DNA of 64,000 nucleotides from Anaerotruncus colihominis (GCF_010206195.1 NZ_VIQT01000019.1:697-64696); one strand, 5' to 3'. Shown: positions 1-7,792, counted from the first letter of the stretch. Notes: generated by a model from the letters alone, not told the origin. Numbers and translations are program-made.

Positions 1-128
1 CCATGATATGGCCGTTATGTTTGGATGCGCATAGAAAACTCTGCTTCCAAGTCGATACAACCGCTGCGAATTTGCCCTGAATTTTTCCTGTGGAGCCGTA
101 TTTTGCCGCTTTCAGATGCGCCTTCATA

Positions 129-163
129 CAAAAATCCGCCGGACCATACAGTCCAGCGGATCA
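129..163 (-). terminator. Intrinsic terminator after the first secreted-protein gene
   Basis: Read on the minus strand, an 11-12 bp stem (ATCCGCTGGAC pairing with GGTCCGGCGGAT, loop about 5 nt) is followed by TTTTTG. It lies about 40 bases past the stop codon at 206. Nothing gene-like is seen in bases 1-128. Confidence 0.75.
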
Positions 164-205
164 TGTATTTGCGATACTTCTATATACGCGCACGCGCGTA
201 TATCC

Positions 206-958
206 TTAACGGCGCTTATTCACCAACAGGATGGCCACGACCGAAACAGCCATCATGGACACAGCCGCAACCGTAAAGTCATACGATCCGGTTGGAGCCG
301 GGGCCTCCCCAGGCGTGCTCTGAGGGGAGGGGGGCGCCGACGTAGCCTGCGAAGCTGCCGGCGTACTGGCCGGGCTGGAACTTGACGCAGGCGTTTGGGA
401 ATCCTCGGACGACGGCTGATGAACAACATCGCCAATCCAAAATTCAAAATGCACAGTCGCCGCATCCCCAGCCTGCCAATAATGATCCTCCGTATGCTTC
501 GCCTTAAAGGAAAGATCAAATGCAACAGCCTGCTTTTGATCCTCCTGTGGAACCACAAGTGCAATTTCAAAGTAACGCCTGCGTTCTCCATCATCAAACC
601 GCTTGGTCACAAGGCGGGCATAATCGAGCAGATCTCCGTTTTCGCCGCGTTCAAGCGTATAGGAAAAATGATCGCTGTTTGCAAGCGTCGCGGCGTCGAC
701 AGTCATCCCTTCCGCAACACGAAAATCTGTTCCGTTGCCAATCTCAAAATAAAGCTTTTCACCGACAGGCGCCCGATCAATTGTTACATTTCCCCCATCG
801 AACAAGACCTCATATTTTACGGTTACATCCTTCCCGTTATCATCATACACCGTGCCCGTCAGATCAATTGTCGTACTGATCGCATAAGCCAGGACAGTTA
901 CGCCGGCTGCGCAAATAGCCATACAAGCCGCGATTATCCAGGATGACAAACGCTTCAT
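206..958 (-). CDS. Secreted protein with C-terminal membrane anchor (LPxTG-like)
   Basis: A 250-residue exported protein of unknown function. The start at MKRLSS is set by GAAAGGAGG seven to eight bases upstream; an earlier in-frame TTG lacks a site. Residues 1-26 form a signal peptide. A beta-rich domain covers about 30-185, followed by a Ser/Pro/Ala/Thr-rich wall-spanning linker (about 188-220). The end has APTGS, a hydrophobic stretch and KRR, the layout of a sortase-type signal although the motif is not a strict LPxTG. The segment ending HFEFWIGDVV matches RLTFWIGSAV in the neighbouring gene at 1583-2779, so the two are paralogues. It is preceded by a structured leader RNA and a good promoter. 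Confidence 0.8.
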   Translation of the reverse strand: MKRLSSWIIAACMAICAAGVTVLAYAISTTIDLTGTVYDDNGKDVTVKYEVLFDGGNVTIDRAPVGEKLYFEIGNGTDFRVAEGMTVDAATLANSDHFSYTLERGENGDLLDYARLVTKRFDDGERRRYFEIALVVPQEDQKQAVAFDLSFKAKHTEDHYWQAGDAATVHFEFWIGDVVHQPSSEDSQTPASSSSPASTPAASQATSAPPSPQSTPGEAPAPTGSYDFTVAAVSMMAVSVVAILLVNKRR

Positions 959-997
959 AGCCAGGCCTCCTTTCAAGTCGAGTCCATAATAAAAAAA

Positions 998-1115
998 TCC
1001 TGTTTAAAGGATGCCCCCATTATTTGCAGCCGATCCCCTCATCAGATTCAGGTGGTCCGCTTCCGATCTGCTATGAGCAAATTCGGGCAGAAGGGTAAAA
1101 ATCTTTTAAACAGGC
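998..1115 (-). ncRNA. Unidentified structured leader RNA (riboswitch- or attenuator-like)
   Basis: On the minus strand a 14-bp, nearly perfect stem (CCTGTTTAAAAGAT with ATCCTTTAAACAGG, one G-U pair) encloses about 88 nt, and its 3' side runs straight into ATTTTTTTATT, as in a terminator. Inside, ATTTGC pairs with GCAAAT and smaller helices are possible around GATC/GATC. The promoter at 1153-1181 reads into it and the secreted-protein gene begins 40 nt later. I could not match it to TPP, FMN, SAM, c-di-GMP-I or -II, c-di-AMP, glycine, lysine, ZTP or SRP RNA consensus motifs. Structure and position are seen; a ligand-sensing role is inference. Confidence 0.5.
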
Positions 1116-1152
1116 GTTTATGAACCAATCAATCATTCTGTGAAATATATGG

Positions 1153-1181
1153 ATTATAGCATACCGCCCGGAAAAAAGCAA
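1153..1181 (-). promoter_or_regulatory. Sigma-A-type promoter for the leader RNA and secreted protein
   Basis: Minus strand: -35 TTGCTT, 17-bp spacer ending in TGC, and -10 TATAAT, so an extended -10. Transcription would begin near 1146 and run through the structured leader into the gene starting at 958. Confidence 0.7.
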
Positions 1182-1285
1182 CCATTTCGCCATCAAATCC
1201 GGCTCAAAAACAAGGGTGGATTTTTAAAAGCTTTTCAAAAAAAGTGTCCTCATGCACCAGAATGAAAATCCACAGGCCCATATTC

Positions 1286-1378
1286 ACAATAAAAAATAGT
1301 TGCTTTGCAACTATTTTTTTGCGCATCTGCCCGCTCTGCGGGCAGGCGCATTTTAATCAAGCGGCCCCGCGCCGGGGA
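1286..1378 (+). repeat. Family B double-hairpin repeat, copy 1
   Basis: Two hairpins in a row: AATAGTTGC/GCAACTATT with a TTT loop, then TGCGC..TGCCCGC/GCGGGCA..GCGCA, followed by a GC-rich AATCAAGCGGCC tail. The same order occurs inverted at 4256-4332, where the first stem is CAGTTGC/GCAACTG, so the closing T-A pair here is C-G there. Confidence 0.7.
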
Positions 1379-1397
1379 TGGCGCGGATGGCCAATTT

Positions 1398-1470
1398 TTT
1401 ATAGATTGCGAAGCGCAATCTATAAAAAAATACAACGCGCATGGCTGGACCAAGCACGTTGTATTTTATT
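1398..1470 (+). repeat. Two further hairpins in the palindrome cluster
   Basis: TATAGATTGC pairs with GCAATCTATA around a 5-nt loop, and AATACAACG pairs with CGTTGTATT around about 20 nt. They sit between family B copy 1 and family A copy 1. With those copies they fill the gap between the two secreted-protein genes; I see no gene in 1182-1582. Confidence 0.6.
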
Positions 1471-1494
1471 ATGTCGCGTCGCGCTTTGCGTGCA

Positions 1495-1588
1495 TGATAA
1501 AATTGGCCATCAGGGCGGCAGCGGGCCGCGCCCGCGTATCGCCCTGGCCATAAAAGATAAAATAAACGTCCTGCGGTTATTTTTAAAT
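1495..1588 (+). repeat. Family A palindromic element, copy 1
   Basis: The core runs from TGGCCATC to CCTGGCCATAA and folds as a long GC hairpin (GGGCGGCAGCGGG opposite CCCGCGTATCGCCC). Left arm TGATAAAAT and middle arm GATAAAATAA agree with copy 2 at 13657, but the right arm is altered to TTATTTTTAA. The stop codon of the gene at 1583-2779 lies inside this right arm. Other copies are at 13657-13750 and 47416-47508. Confidence 0.8.
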
Positions 1589-2779
1589 ACCCGTATTGGG
1601 GATCGGTTTTGCGTTGCGGTTGATATCAAACGGCAATGCCGCAGCATCCGCTGAAGCGGACTGCGCAGAAACCTGTTCCGGCGCTGAGGAGGTCTTTGGC
1701 TGTGTTTGGATATCCTCTTCCTGCTGCGCGGTCAAATCCAGCGCGCGGTCCGTGATAATATAACATCCCAGCGTGCGTGTGCGTATCCGCCAGCCGTTAA
1801 CCACGCTGCCGTCTTCATCTTCTCCAATATAGGTAAACAGCTTTGTGACATCACGCAGAGAGCCGTTCGCATCCGTTAGATAGATATGGCAAGCCGCCGG
1901 ATCGGGACCTCCATCCTCCCATGGATAGTATAACGTCAACGTCGCACGTGAGGACGCCGAAATTGTAGGCGCGCCGGTAAAATTGCGGAAAAACAGATCG
2001 GCACTGTCCTCATACGCCGCATAAATTGGATCGTGCTTGGTAGAAAGGCGGGCGTAAAACTTTTTCGCATCGTCACTGGCAGAAAATGACAGAGACGCAA
2101 CATCCTCCCATACCACCATATTCTCAGCGTTGGCATCCGGTTTATAGATAAAGGAATCGCCTGCGGCGCGCAAGGCGTCCCCACCTTCCTCAACAGCGCT
2201 GCCAATCCAAAAAGTCAGACGCAAAAGTGCATAATCGCCCTTCTCCCATTTGCCGTCCTCATCGTCACCACGTGCTGTAAAAGTCAGATCGACGACCGCT
2301 TTCTGCTCGTCGATGGAATCACTCGCCGCAATACTGATTTTCAGCCATGCGCTGCGCGCGCTGCCGCCGATGGAACGTTCATTGTGCTGGGAAACGCGCA
2401 CAAGGCGCGCTCCGTTTCCGTCGCGGCTGACCTTGAGCTTAAACAGTTCCTGATCCGCCAGCTCGCCGGGCGACGCCGCACCGGTCAAATCGCCCATGGA
2501 ATCATTCCACAGCATGGACGTATCGCCTCCACCAGAAGCACCCAGGCACAAATACAGCGTTTGGTCGGGCGCGGCTTCAAATTTGAAACCGCCCGCGTCA
2601 GCGGAGGCCGGATCACTGACAGCGCGAACCACACCGCCGGCGTCAAGCAGCTCCGCCGCACCGTCGTTATTCAATTGTAATGCCACCGAGCCGTTGGCGG
2701 CGGATGCGGCAGCCGCGCCCAGCGGCGCGGCGCCAAATGCCAGCACAACAACCAGCAGCAGACAAATCAATTGTTTCAT
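1583..2779 (-). CDS. Secreted protein, paralogue of the 206-958 product, ending in PNTGI
   Basis: A 398-residue exported protein of unknown function. The start at MKQLIC has GGGGAGG just upstream; a longer open frame has no ribosome site. Residues 1-25 are a signal peptide. The region EQKAVVDLTF...RLTFWIGSAV (about 195-225) matches the corresponding part of the neighbouring protein. It is longer by a second domain of about 130 residues and a Ser/Ala/Gln-rich tail. The C-terminus is PIPNTGI followed at once by a stop: it looks like the start of a cell-wall sorting signal without its membrane segment. The stop falls inside a family A repeat, so the anchor may have been lost by repeat insertion. 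If so the protein would be secreted free or anchored differently. Confidence 0.75.
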   Translation of the reverse strand: MKQLICLLLVVVLAFGAAPLGAAAASAANGSVALQLNNDGAAELLDAGGVVRAVSDPASADAGGFKFEAAPDQTLYLCLGASGGGDTSMLWNDSMGDLTGAASPGELADQELFKLKVSRDGNGARLVRVSQHNERSIGGSARSAWLKISIAASDSIDEQKAVVDLTFTARGDDEDGKWEKGDYALLRLTFWIGSAVEEGGDALRAAGDSFIYKPDANAENMVVWEDVASLSFSASDDAKKFYARLSTKHDPIYAAYEDSADLFFRNFTGAPTISASSRATLTLYYPWEDGGPDPAACHIYLTDANGSLRDVTKLFTYIGEDEDGSVVNGWRIRTRTLGCYIITDRALDLTAQQEEDIQTQPKTSSAPEQVSAQSASADAAALPFDINRNAKPIPNTGI

Positions 2780-2852
2780 ATGGGCCTCCCCAGGAAAGTC
2801 CAGGCCTTCCCTGTTCCTATTATACCCCAGGGATACAAAAAAAGTCAACGGA

Positions 2853-2907
2853 TTTTGTAACCAATTTGTAATCTTTCATCCGCTTTTTGTAACCAATTTG
2901 TAATTTT
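2853..2907. repeat. Direct repeat pair, possible operator
   Basis: TTTTGTAACCAATTTGTAAT occurs twice with a 32-bp offset, about three helical turns, starting at 2853 and 2885. It lies upstream of the secreted-protein gene starting at 2779. Repeats one side of a promoter on the same helical face often bind a regulator; no regulator can be named from the sequence. Confidence 0.45.
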
Positions 2908-3046
2908 TATTCCACTTATCAAACACATTTATACAGAAATATGAATAATCTTTGAACAAAACAGCTGGCCAATTCCTACATTTATGTCCCAACACGGCGA
3001 TACGTGGTTGAAAACCTGTTATACAAATAGGATTATATGCCAACTG

Positions 3047-3086
3047 CATGAAAAAATCGGGCGTCCGGACGCCCGATTTTTTCATG
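3047..3086 (-). terminator. Bidirectional terminator after the cytidylate-kinase-like gene
   Basis: A perfect 40-base palindrome: CATGAAAAAATCGGGCGTCC and its exact complement. GC stem with A/T tracts on both sides, so it can act on either strand. It starts ten bases past the stop codon at 3096. Confidence 0.9.
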
Positions 3087-3095
3087 ACAAAGCGA

Positions 3096-3722
3096 TTACG
3101 CCATTTTAATCTCCAAATATGCCTTGACAAGCGCGACGCATTTATCCCATCCAAGCATACTGCTGTTGATACATAGGTCATAATTTTCAGCGGCGTTCCA
3201 GTCGCGCCCTGTAAAATAGCGGTAATAATCCCGCCGGTACTTATCAATGCGGCGGATATACCTGCGCGCCTCCTCCTCGTCAAACGAAGCGTGCACCTCC
3301 ATCGTTTTTTTCACACAATATTCAAACGGTGCATGTACATACAAACGCAGGACGTTTTCACGTTCCCCTAGGATAAAATCAGCGCAGCGGCCGACAATGA
3401 CACACGACTCCTTTTCAGCCAGATCGCGGATCACCTTGGCTTGATAGTTGAACAGGTTCTGTTCCGAGGTGAAATCCACACTGTCAGGCGGGATGATTGC
3501 ACCCGTATAGGCGCTTTTGCGTCCCGCCTTAAAGAGCACCGGCGTCTTTAATTTTTCATCGGCACGCGCAAACAGCGATTCGCTGATACCGCTTTCATCG
3601 GACGCCATGCGCAGAAGCTCCTGATCGTAGTAATGAATATCAAGCTCCTTGGCAAGCATTTTGCCGATGGTCCGGCCGCCGCTTCCATATCCCCTTGCAA
3701 TCGTGATCACATAATTTTTCAC
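3096..3722 (-). CDS. Cytidylate-kinase-like P-loop protein
   Basis: A 208-residue protein of the cytidylate kinase-like family common in Clostridia. The start is taken at the GTG giving MKNYVITIARGYGSGG, six bases after AGAGGG; the open frame runs 41 codons further without support. The glycine-rich loop ARGYGSGGRTIGK near residues 8-20 replaces a classical Walker A and would bind nucleotide. CVIVGRCADFIL and the RRIDKYRRDYYRYFTGRDW segment are typical of the family. Members are predicted nucleotide kinases, but the true substrate is not established. Single gene with its own terminator. Confidence 0.8.
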   Translation of the reverse strand: MKNYVITIARGYGSGGRTIGKMLAKELDIHYYDQELLRMASDESGISESLFARADEKLKTPVLFKAGRKSAYTGAIIPPDSVDFTSEQNLFNYQAKVIRDLAEKESCVIVGRCADFILGERENVLRLYVHAPFEYCVKKTMEVHASFDEEEARRYIRRIDKYRRDYYRYFTGRDWNAAENYDLCINSSMLGWDKCVALVKAYLEIKMA

Positions 3723-3895
3723 AATCATCCCTCTGATCATAGCAGTCTTTTGCTCCGAAACCGCCTGCCGCTCTCCAAACAATTCAAGCTGGAGCAGCCG
3801 AACACGCCGTCCCTTCCGTTTTCGGATAAATCTATCATACACCAAAAAGCGGAAATTCTCAAGCGTTTCAGGTTGTTGAAAACAAAAAAGCCGGA

Positions 3896-4198
3896 TCAGC
3901 GGTCAAGCCGGCCGTTATATCCTGCGATCCCGCCGATATTGACGGCGCGATACCCTTTTTCCTCCAACAGCATACACGCCCGTCCACTGCGCGCGCCGCT
4001 GTGGCAATAGACAAACAGCGGCGTGTCCCACTGGTAATCGATGCGCCCCAATGCGTCGAGCGGCACGTTGACCGCCTCCGGAACGTGGCCCGCCGCGAAT
4101 TCCTCAGGCGTGCGCACATCCAAAAGCACCGCGCCCGGCATTTTTCGAAACGTCTCCAGCCCCTGCTGAAAGGACGGCCTTCTACTGAACAGACTCAT
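3896..4198 (-). CDS. Single-domain rhodanese-like sulfurtransferase
   Basis: A 100-residue rhodanese domain. The start at MSLFSRR follows GGAGAG; a longer frame runs into the repeat upstream. LLDVRTPEEFAAGHVPEA is the classic N-terminal rhodanese signature and the active-site loop is CHSGARS, with Cys65 as persulfide carrier. Small cytoplasmic rhodaneses move sulfane sulfur to thiol acceptors or detoxify cyanide. The actual partner is unknown; thiC nearby uses no sulfur, so context does not define a role. Confidence 0.85.
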   Translation of the reverse strand: MSLFSRRPSFQQGLETFRKMPGAVLLDVRTPEEFAAGHVPEAVNVPLDALGRIDYQWDTPLFVYCHSGARSGRACMLLEEKGYRAVNIGGIAGYNGRLDR

Positions 4199-4255
4199 AA
4201 AAACTCTCCATTCCATTGCAATGCGCGGCGCAAATAAAAATGAAACGCCGCGCGG

Positions 4256-4332
4256 CCGTTTGATTCCCATGCGCTTGCCTGCAAAGCGGGCAGGCGCACA
4301 AAACAGTTGCGCAGCAACTGTTTTTTATCATG
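4256..4332 (-). repeat. Family B double-hairpin repeat, copy 2 (inverted)
   Basis: On the minus strand it reads AACAGTTGC/GCAACTGTT, then the TGCGCCTGCCCGC hairpin, then AATCAAACGGCC. This is the same order as the plus-strand copy at 1286-1378. The first stem has C-G where the other copy has T-A, so pairing is kept while sequence changes. Confidence 0.7.
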
Positions 4333-4343
4333 ATACCGCAAGC

Positions 4344-4384
4344 CCATGCCGCCGACTGTGATCTTGTCACCGTCGGCGGCATGG
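4344..4384. repeat. Perfect 13-bp hairpin after the cNMP-domain gene
   Basis: CCATGCCGCCGAC pairs with GTCGGCGGCATGG, with GTGA/TCAC able to extend the stem inside. It has no T tract, so termination is only possible. Bases 4385-4556 hold nothing else that I can identify. Confidence 0.5.
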
Positions 4385-4556
4385 CGTCTGCCCCCTGCTG
4401 TTATCCATTATAACCTACGCCGGACTCAGAAGCTGCCCCAATAGGGAAGCGCACACGTCCCGGCGAAAGATTTTCTCGCCAATCCATGCGATCCCCCTGG
4501 CGCAGCTTCTTATAAAACAGGGAAGCAAGTCCAGCGCGGATCTGCTCCCCCATTTG

Positions 4557-4916
4557 CTATCGAATCAAACGTCCAAGATTTTCGACCAGCCGGCGATGAT
4601 AGGCACATGAAGCGCCGCACACACATCGAAAGCGGTCCTCGCGGAACACCAGGGCGCGCGACGCAATTTCAGCGCGGACCAAACCGCCGCTGCTTAAAAA
4701 CACGCCGCCTGGTTCAAGCGTGCGGGACGCACCCTCCGCTTTGGACACCGCGCGGCCCGTGAGCAGCACGCAGACCGATGGGCGGCCGCCCTCCTCGCAG
4801 ACCGGCTCTCCAACGTTAAACACCCGCTCACGGCCGCCTGTACAGCCAAACAAATGCGTCAGATCCCTTTCATCGATTCCATCCAGCAGCCCCGACCGGG
4901 CCAGAAGCTTGTCCAT
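4557..4916 (-). CDS. Cyclic-nucleotide-binding-domain protein without a DNA-binding domain
   Basis: A 119-residue protein resembling only the N-terminal beta-barrel of Crp/Fnr regulators: FNVGEPVCEEGGRPSVCVLL and TLEPGGVFLSSGG follow the barrel pattern. The C-terminal helix-turn-helix (another 80-100 residues) is absent, and the stop is clean with no HTH-like sequence beyond it. Four Cys lie in the last 25-30 residues region or nearby (CVCGASC), which might bind metal. GAAGGAG precedes the ATG. It follows thiC by 27 bases and may be cotranscribed under the TPP riboswitch. It could be a stand-alone sensor or a decayed regulator. Confidence 0.6.
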   Translation of the reverse strand: MDKLLARSGLLDGIDERDLTHLFGCTGGRERVFNVGEPVCEEGGRPSVCVLLTGRAVSKAEGASRTLEPGGVFLSSGGLVRAEIASRALVFREDRFRCVCGASCAYHRRLVENLGRLIR

Positions 4917-4943
4917 TGGCTCTCCTTCCCGGTGAAAAAGCGG

Positions 4944-6248
4944 TCATTCCATGATGTCGACATTCTCACCGTTTAAAATTTTGTTCATATTGCGCACAGA
5001 ACACATCTTGCCGCACATGGTACAGGTATCCAAGTGCTCTGGCTGCGACTGGGCGCGATAACGGCGGGCCTTTTCCGGATCGATTGCCAGTTCGAACTGG
5101 CGCTCCCAATCAAGCGCGCGGCGCGCCTGCCCCATCCTGTAATCCCAATCGGCCGCGCCGGGCAGCCCTTTTGCGATATCGGCCGCGTGCGCAGCGATCT
5201 TGGAAGCGATGATACCCTCCTTTACATCTTCAACAGTCGGCAGGCGCAGATGCTCCGCCGGCGTGACATAACAAAGGAAAGAGGCTCCATATGTAGCGGC
5301 GATTGCCCCGCCGATCGCCGCTGTGATATGGTCATAACCGGGAGCGATATCTGTGACGAGCGGACCGAGTACATAAAATGGCGCGCCCTTGCAGACTGTC
5401 TGCTGGATTTCCATATTGGCCTGAATCTGATTCAGCGCCATATGGCCCGGCCCCTCCACCATGACCTGTACATCCTTTTCCCAGGCGCGCGCCGTCAGCT
5501 CGCCGAGCACAACAAGCTCCTCGATCTGGGAAACATCGCCCGCATCAGCGATACAGCCGGGGCGGCACGCGTCGCCAAGGCTCAGGGTCACATCATATTG
5601 CCGGCAAATCTCCAGAATCTCATCATAAAATTCGAAAAACGGGTTCTCGTTGCCTGTCAGCTCCATCCACGAAAAGATCAGGCTTCCGCCGCGTGAAACC
5701 AGGTTCAGCAGCCGCTTGGACTGTTTGAATCGCGCGGCCGTGCTTCTGTTCAGCCCGCAGTGGATCGTCATAAAATCGACCCCATCCTCGGCATGCATTT
5801 TGAATACGTCGATCCACTCCCGGCTGGTGATATCCTTGAGCGGCTTGTTGTAATAGACAATCGCATCATAAATGGGCACTGTGCCGAGAATTGCCGGGCA
5901 CTGTGCAGTCAGCTTGCGGCGGAATATACGTGTATCGCCAAATGAACTCAAATCCATGATAGCCTCTGCGCCCATATTAACGGCATTCATGACCTTTTCA
6001 AGTTCCATATCTATGTTCATACAGTCACGGGAGGTGCCGAGATTGACATTGATCTTCGTTTTCAGGGCGCTGCCGATGCCAAAAGGCTTTAAGCATTTAT
6101 GATTCTTGTTGGCCGGGATGACGGCCTGCCCGTCTGCGACGAGCTTTAACAGCCGGTCCATGCCGATCCCTTCCCAGGCGGCGACGGCCTCCATTTGCTT
6201 TGTGACGATTTTCTGCCTTGCGGCATTCATCTGCGTTGTGTACCCCAT
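4944..6248 (-). CDS. thiC: Phosphomethylpyrimidine synthase ThiC
   Basis: A 434-residue radical-SAM enzyme that turns aminoimidazole ribotide into hydroxymethylpyrimidine phosphate for thiamine. Start ATG at MGYTTQ follows AGGAAGG; an upstream ATG lacks a site. [28 protein letters not shown] and YHDITAAIGG-like ([10 protein letters not shown]) blocks are ThiC hallmarks. The C-terminal cluster motif is CTMCGKMC, i.e. C-X2-C-X3-C, one residue tighter than the CX2CX4C of E. coli-type ThiC. The long N-terminal domain of plant/proteobacterial ThiC is missing, as in other short clostridial forms. Regulation is by the TPP riboswitch directly upstream. No other thiamine gene is in the window. Confidence 0.97.
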   Translation of the reverse strand: MGYTTQMNAARQKIVTKQMEAVAAWEGIGMDRLLKLVADGQAVIPANKNHKCLKPFGIGSALKTKINVNLGTSRDCMNIDMELEKVMNAVNMGAEAIMDLSSFGDTRIFRRKLTAQCPAILGTVPIYDAIVYYNKPLKDITSREWIDVFKMHAEDGVDFMTIHCGLNRSTAARFKQSKRLLNLVSRGGSLIFSWMELTGNENPFFEFYDEILEICRQYDVTLSLGDACRPGCIADAGDVSQIEELVVLGELTARAWEKDVQVMVEGPGHMALNQIQANMEIQQTVCKGAPFYVLGPLVTDIAPGYDHITAAIGGAIAATYGASFLCYVTPAEHLRLPTVEDVKEGIIASKIAAHAADIAKGLPGAADWDYRMGQARRALDWERQFELAIDPEKARRYRAQSQPEHLDTCTMCGKMCSVRNMNKILNGENVDIME

Positions 6249-6342
6249 TGCAAAGCCTTCCTTTCTGTTTCGACGCCTGCCCATTCAACCGGCGCGCGGC
6301 GGCGCGGGCCCGGGCGGACTGCATAGCGGGGCAAAACAAAAG

Positions 6343-6484
6343 GCCGTACCCCCCGGTACGGCCCCTTGTAAAACAACAAACTGGCACAAAATCGTGTCGA
6401 TATGCTTCCTACGCCGGCATTACCCGTATCAGGTTTGAGGGTTTAGAATGCGGTGCACTCATTCTCAGCCTTTTGGCTCCCCTG
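6343..6484 (-). promoter_or_regulatory. TPP riboswitch with terminator, controlling thiC
   Basis: On the minus strand the aptamer (about 6402-6484) contains GGGGAGCC, GGCTGAGA, ACCCTCAAACCTGAT and GGGTAATGCCGGCGTAGGA, all THI-box hallmarks. It is followed at 6343-6366 by a GGCCGTACC/GGTACGGCC hairpin with TTTTGTTTT, an intrinsic terminator. TPP binding should favour termination before thiC. Confidence 0.97.
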
Positions 6485-6495
6485 TTTTCTATTTG

Positions 6496-6524
6496 ACTAT
6501 AACAGAAATCGAGCTATCCGTCAA
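6496..6524 (-). promoter_or_regulatory. Promoter of the thiC transcript
   Basis: Minus strand: TTGACG, 17-bp spacer, TATAGT. It sits immediately upstream of the TPP aptamer. Confidence 0.8.
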
Positions 6525-6575
6525 TAAAAACCGGCACAAAGCAGAACCAGGCGGTCCCCACTGACCGTCTAGCTC

Positions 6576-6803
6576 CTATGCATCCCCTTTTAAAACAGCC
6601 AGGGCCTCTTCGGGCGTTTTTCCAGACGCCTTCACAAGCGCGCAAATCTTCTCCAAATCGGCCTGCTCTTTCTCAGCCATCAACCGTTTTAATTCCTTTT
6701 TCAAGTCGGCGATTGCATTTTTGTGCGCTTCGATCTTTCCCTCGATTTCTTCAATACGTTGCTCGTAGGTTAAATGGACCGTCTTTTTGCGTCCACGCGG
6801 CAT
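6576..6803 (-). CDS. Small basic coiled-coil protein of unknown function
   Basis: A 75-residue protein. The ATG at MPRGRKK is chosen because GAGAGGGGGG lies seven to eight bases upstream. The N-terminus is strongly basic (PRGRKK), residues about 15-55 form a charged coiled coil (EQRIEEIEGKIEAHK...), and the end has KASGKTPEEALAVL, a helix pattern resembling small nucleoid- or plasmid-associated proteins. This suggests a dimeric nucleic-acid-binding protein, but I recognise no family. It stands alone between the thiC promoter and bactofilin. Confidence 0.65.
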   Translation of the reverse strand: MPRGRKKTVHLTYEQRIEEIEGKIEAHKNAIADLKKELKRLMAEKEQADLEKICALVKASGKTPEEALAVLKGDA

Positions 6804-6963
6804 AATAACCCCCCTCTCTTTGTGGTCCGCGCCCTGCCCGGCTGCTTCTGGATATACAAGCACGGTGCACAGCGGGACCGGATATAAAAATATGAATAAA
6901 TTTATTGTATAAAATTCTATATCAAATGTAAAGCACATTTTGTAAATAAAAGTCGTGAAAATG

Positions 6964-7009
6964 ATATAGAAAAAGAACCGGCGGGAAACCGCCGGTTCTT
7001 TTTCTATAT
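6964..7009 (-). terminator. Perfect 21-bp palindromic terminator after bactofilin
   Basis: Two 21-base arms around GAAA, with a GAACCGGCGG GC core and A/T tracts on both sides. The bactofilin stop codon (TAG, 7004-7006) lies within the right arm. It can terminate on both strands. Confidence 0.9.
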
Positions 7010-7792
7010 GGAGCCATTGGCCGTAGTGGCTGGAATCTTTTCCTCCGTCTTCTGCGCCTCTCCGGCCGGTTTCTCAACCGAAGGCGCAGCATCCGGCCCT
7101 GTTTTTGTCTCCGTTTTCGGTTCCGTTTTCGATTCCATTTTTGTCTCCGTTTTTTCTTTCTGTTCCACTGCTTTTGCTTTTTCCACTGGTTTGGGCGGCT
7201 CCTTTTTCTGTGTTTCAACAGAACCATTGAGAATCGCACCCTTGCTGACTTCGATACCGGCAGCGATGACATTGCCCGTTACAGACGCTGTCTCACTGAG
7301 AGAAACCATCTCGCCAGCGATTACATTGCCCAAAATCGCGCCGCTGATGCTGGCCGATCCGCACTTAATGTCGCCCTCGATCTCCGTATTGGTACGCACT
7401 ACAACCGAATGTGTACAGGTGATATCGCCACAGATTTTTGCGCCGCTTGCAACAAACGTCTCGCAGCAGATCTTACCACGCACAACGCCGTAAACCTTCA
7501 CAACCGCTTTGCTGATCACATCGCCCTCAACATGGCCGAAAATCTCCAGATTATCCTTGGTCGCAACATCGCCCTTGACGACCGTATTCTTGGAGATTGA
7601 AGCGGTCAGATCCGATTCATTCATGCTCCCATCCTCCTTGCCGTGCTGCCCAGACTCGGCCGGCCCAGTGGACGCAACGGAGGCCGGCGCCGGCTCAGCC
7701 GGTATTTCCTGTTGCGCCTGCGCGGGCGTATCCCCGTTTATTGTTTCTGTCTCGGGCATCTCATCGTAATACGACTTCTTTTTGAAAATCAT
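7004..7792 (-). CDS. Bactofilin-family polymer-forming cytoskeletal protein
   Basis: A 262-residue protein with a central bactofilin domain (about residues 70-190), built of repeated short beta segments such as NTVVKGDVATKDNLEIFGHVEGDVISKAVVKVYG. The repeats stack into a beta-helix that self-assembles into filaments without nucleotide. The N-terminus (about 65 residues) and the Lys/Glu/Thr-rich tail (about 190-262) are disordered. Start ATG at MIFKKK has GGGAGG upstream. Bactofilins position wall enzymes and shape the cell. The window also holds FapA (DUF342), another beta-helix protein, at 10692-12470. Confidence 0.9.
   Translation of the reverse strand: MIFKKKSYYDEMPETETINGDTPAQAQQEIPAEPAPASVASTGPAESGQHGKEDGSMNESDLTASISKNTVVKGDVATKDNLEIFGHVEGDVISKAVVKVYGVVRGKICCETFVASGAKICGDITCTHSVVVRTNTEIEGDIKCGSASISGAILGNVIAGEMVSLSETASVTGNVIAAGIEVSKGAILNGSVETQKKEPPKPVEKAKAVEQKEKTETKMESKTEPKTETKTGPDAAPSVEKPAGEAQKTEEKIPATTANGSI

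Noticed and set aside
998-1115. SRP RNA or c-di-GMP riboswitch
   Set aside because: No CCGGAAGG-AGCAGC SRP core and no GCAAACC/ACGCAAAGCC c-di-GMP motifs; similarity to CTGATGA of hammerhead ribozymes lacks the matching GAAA and stems.
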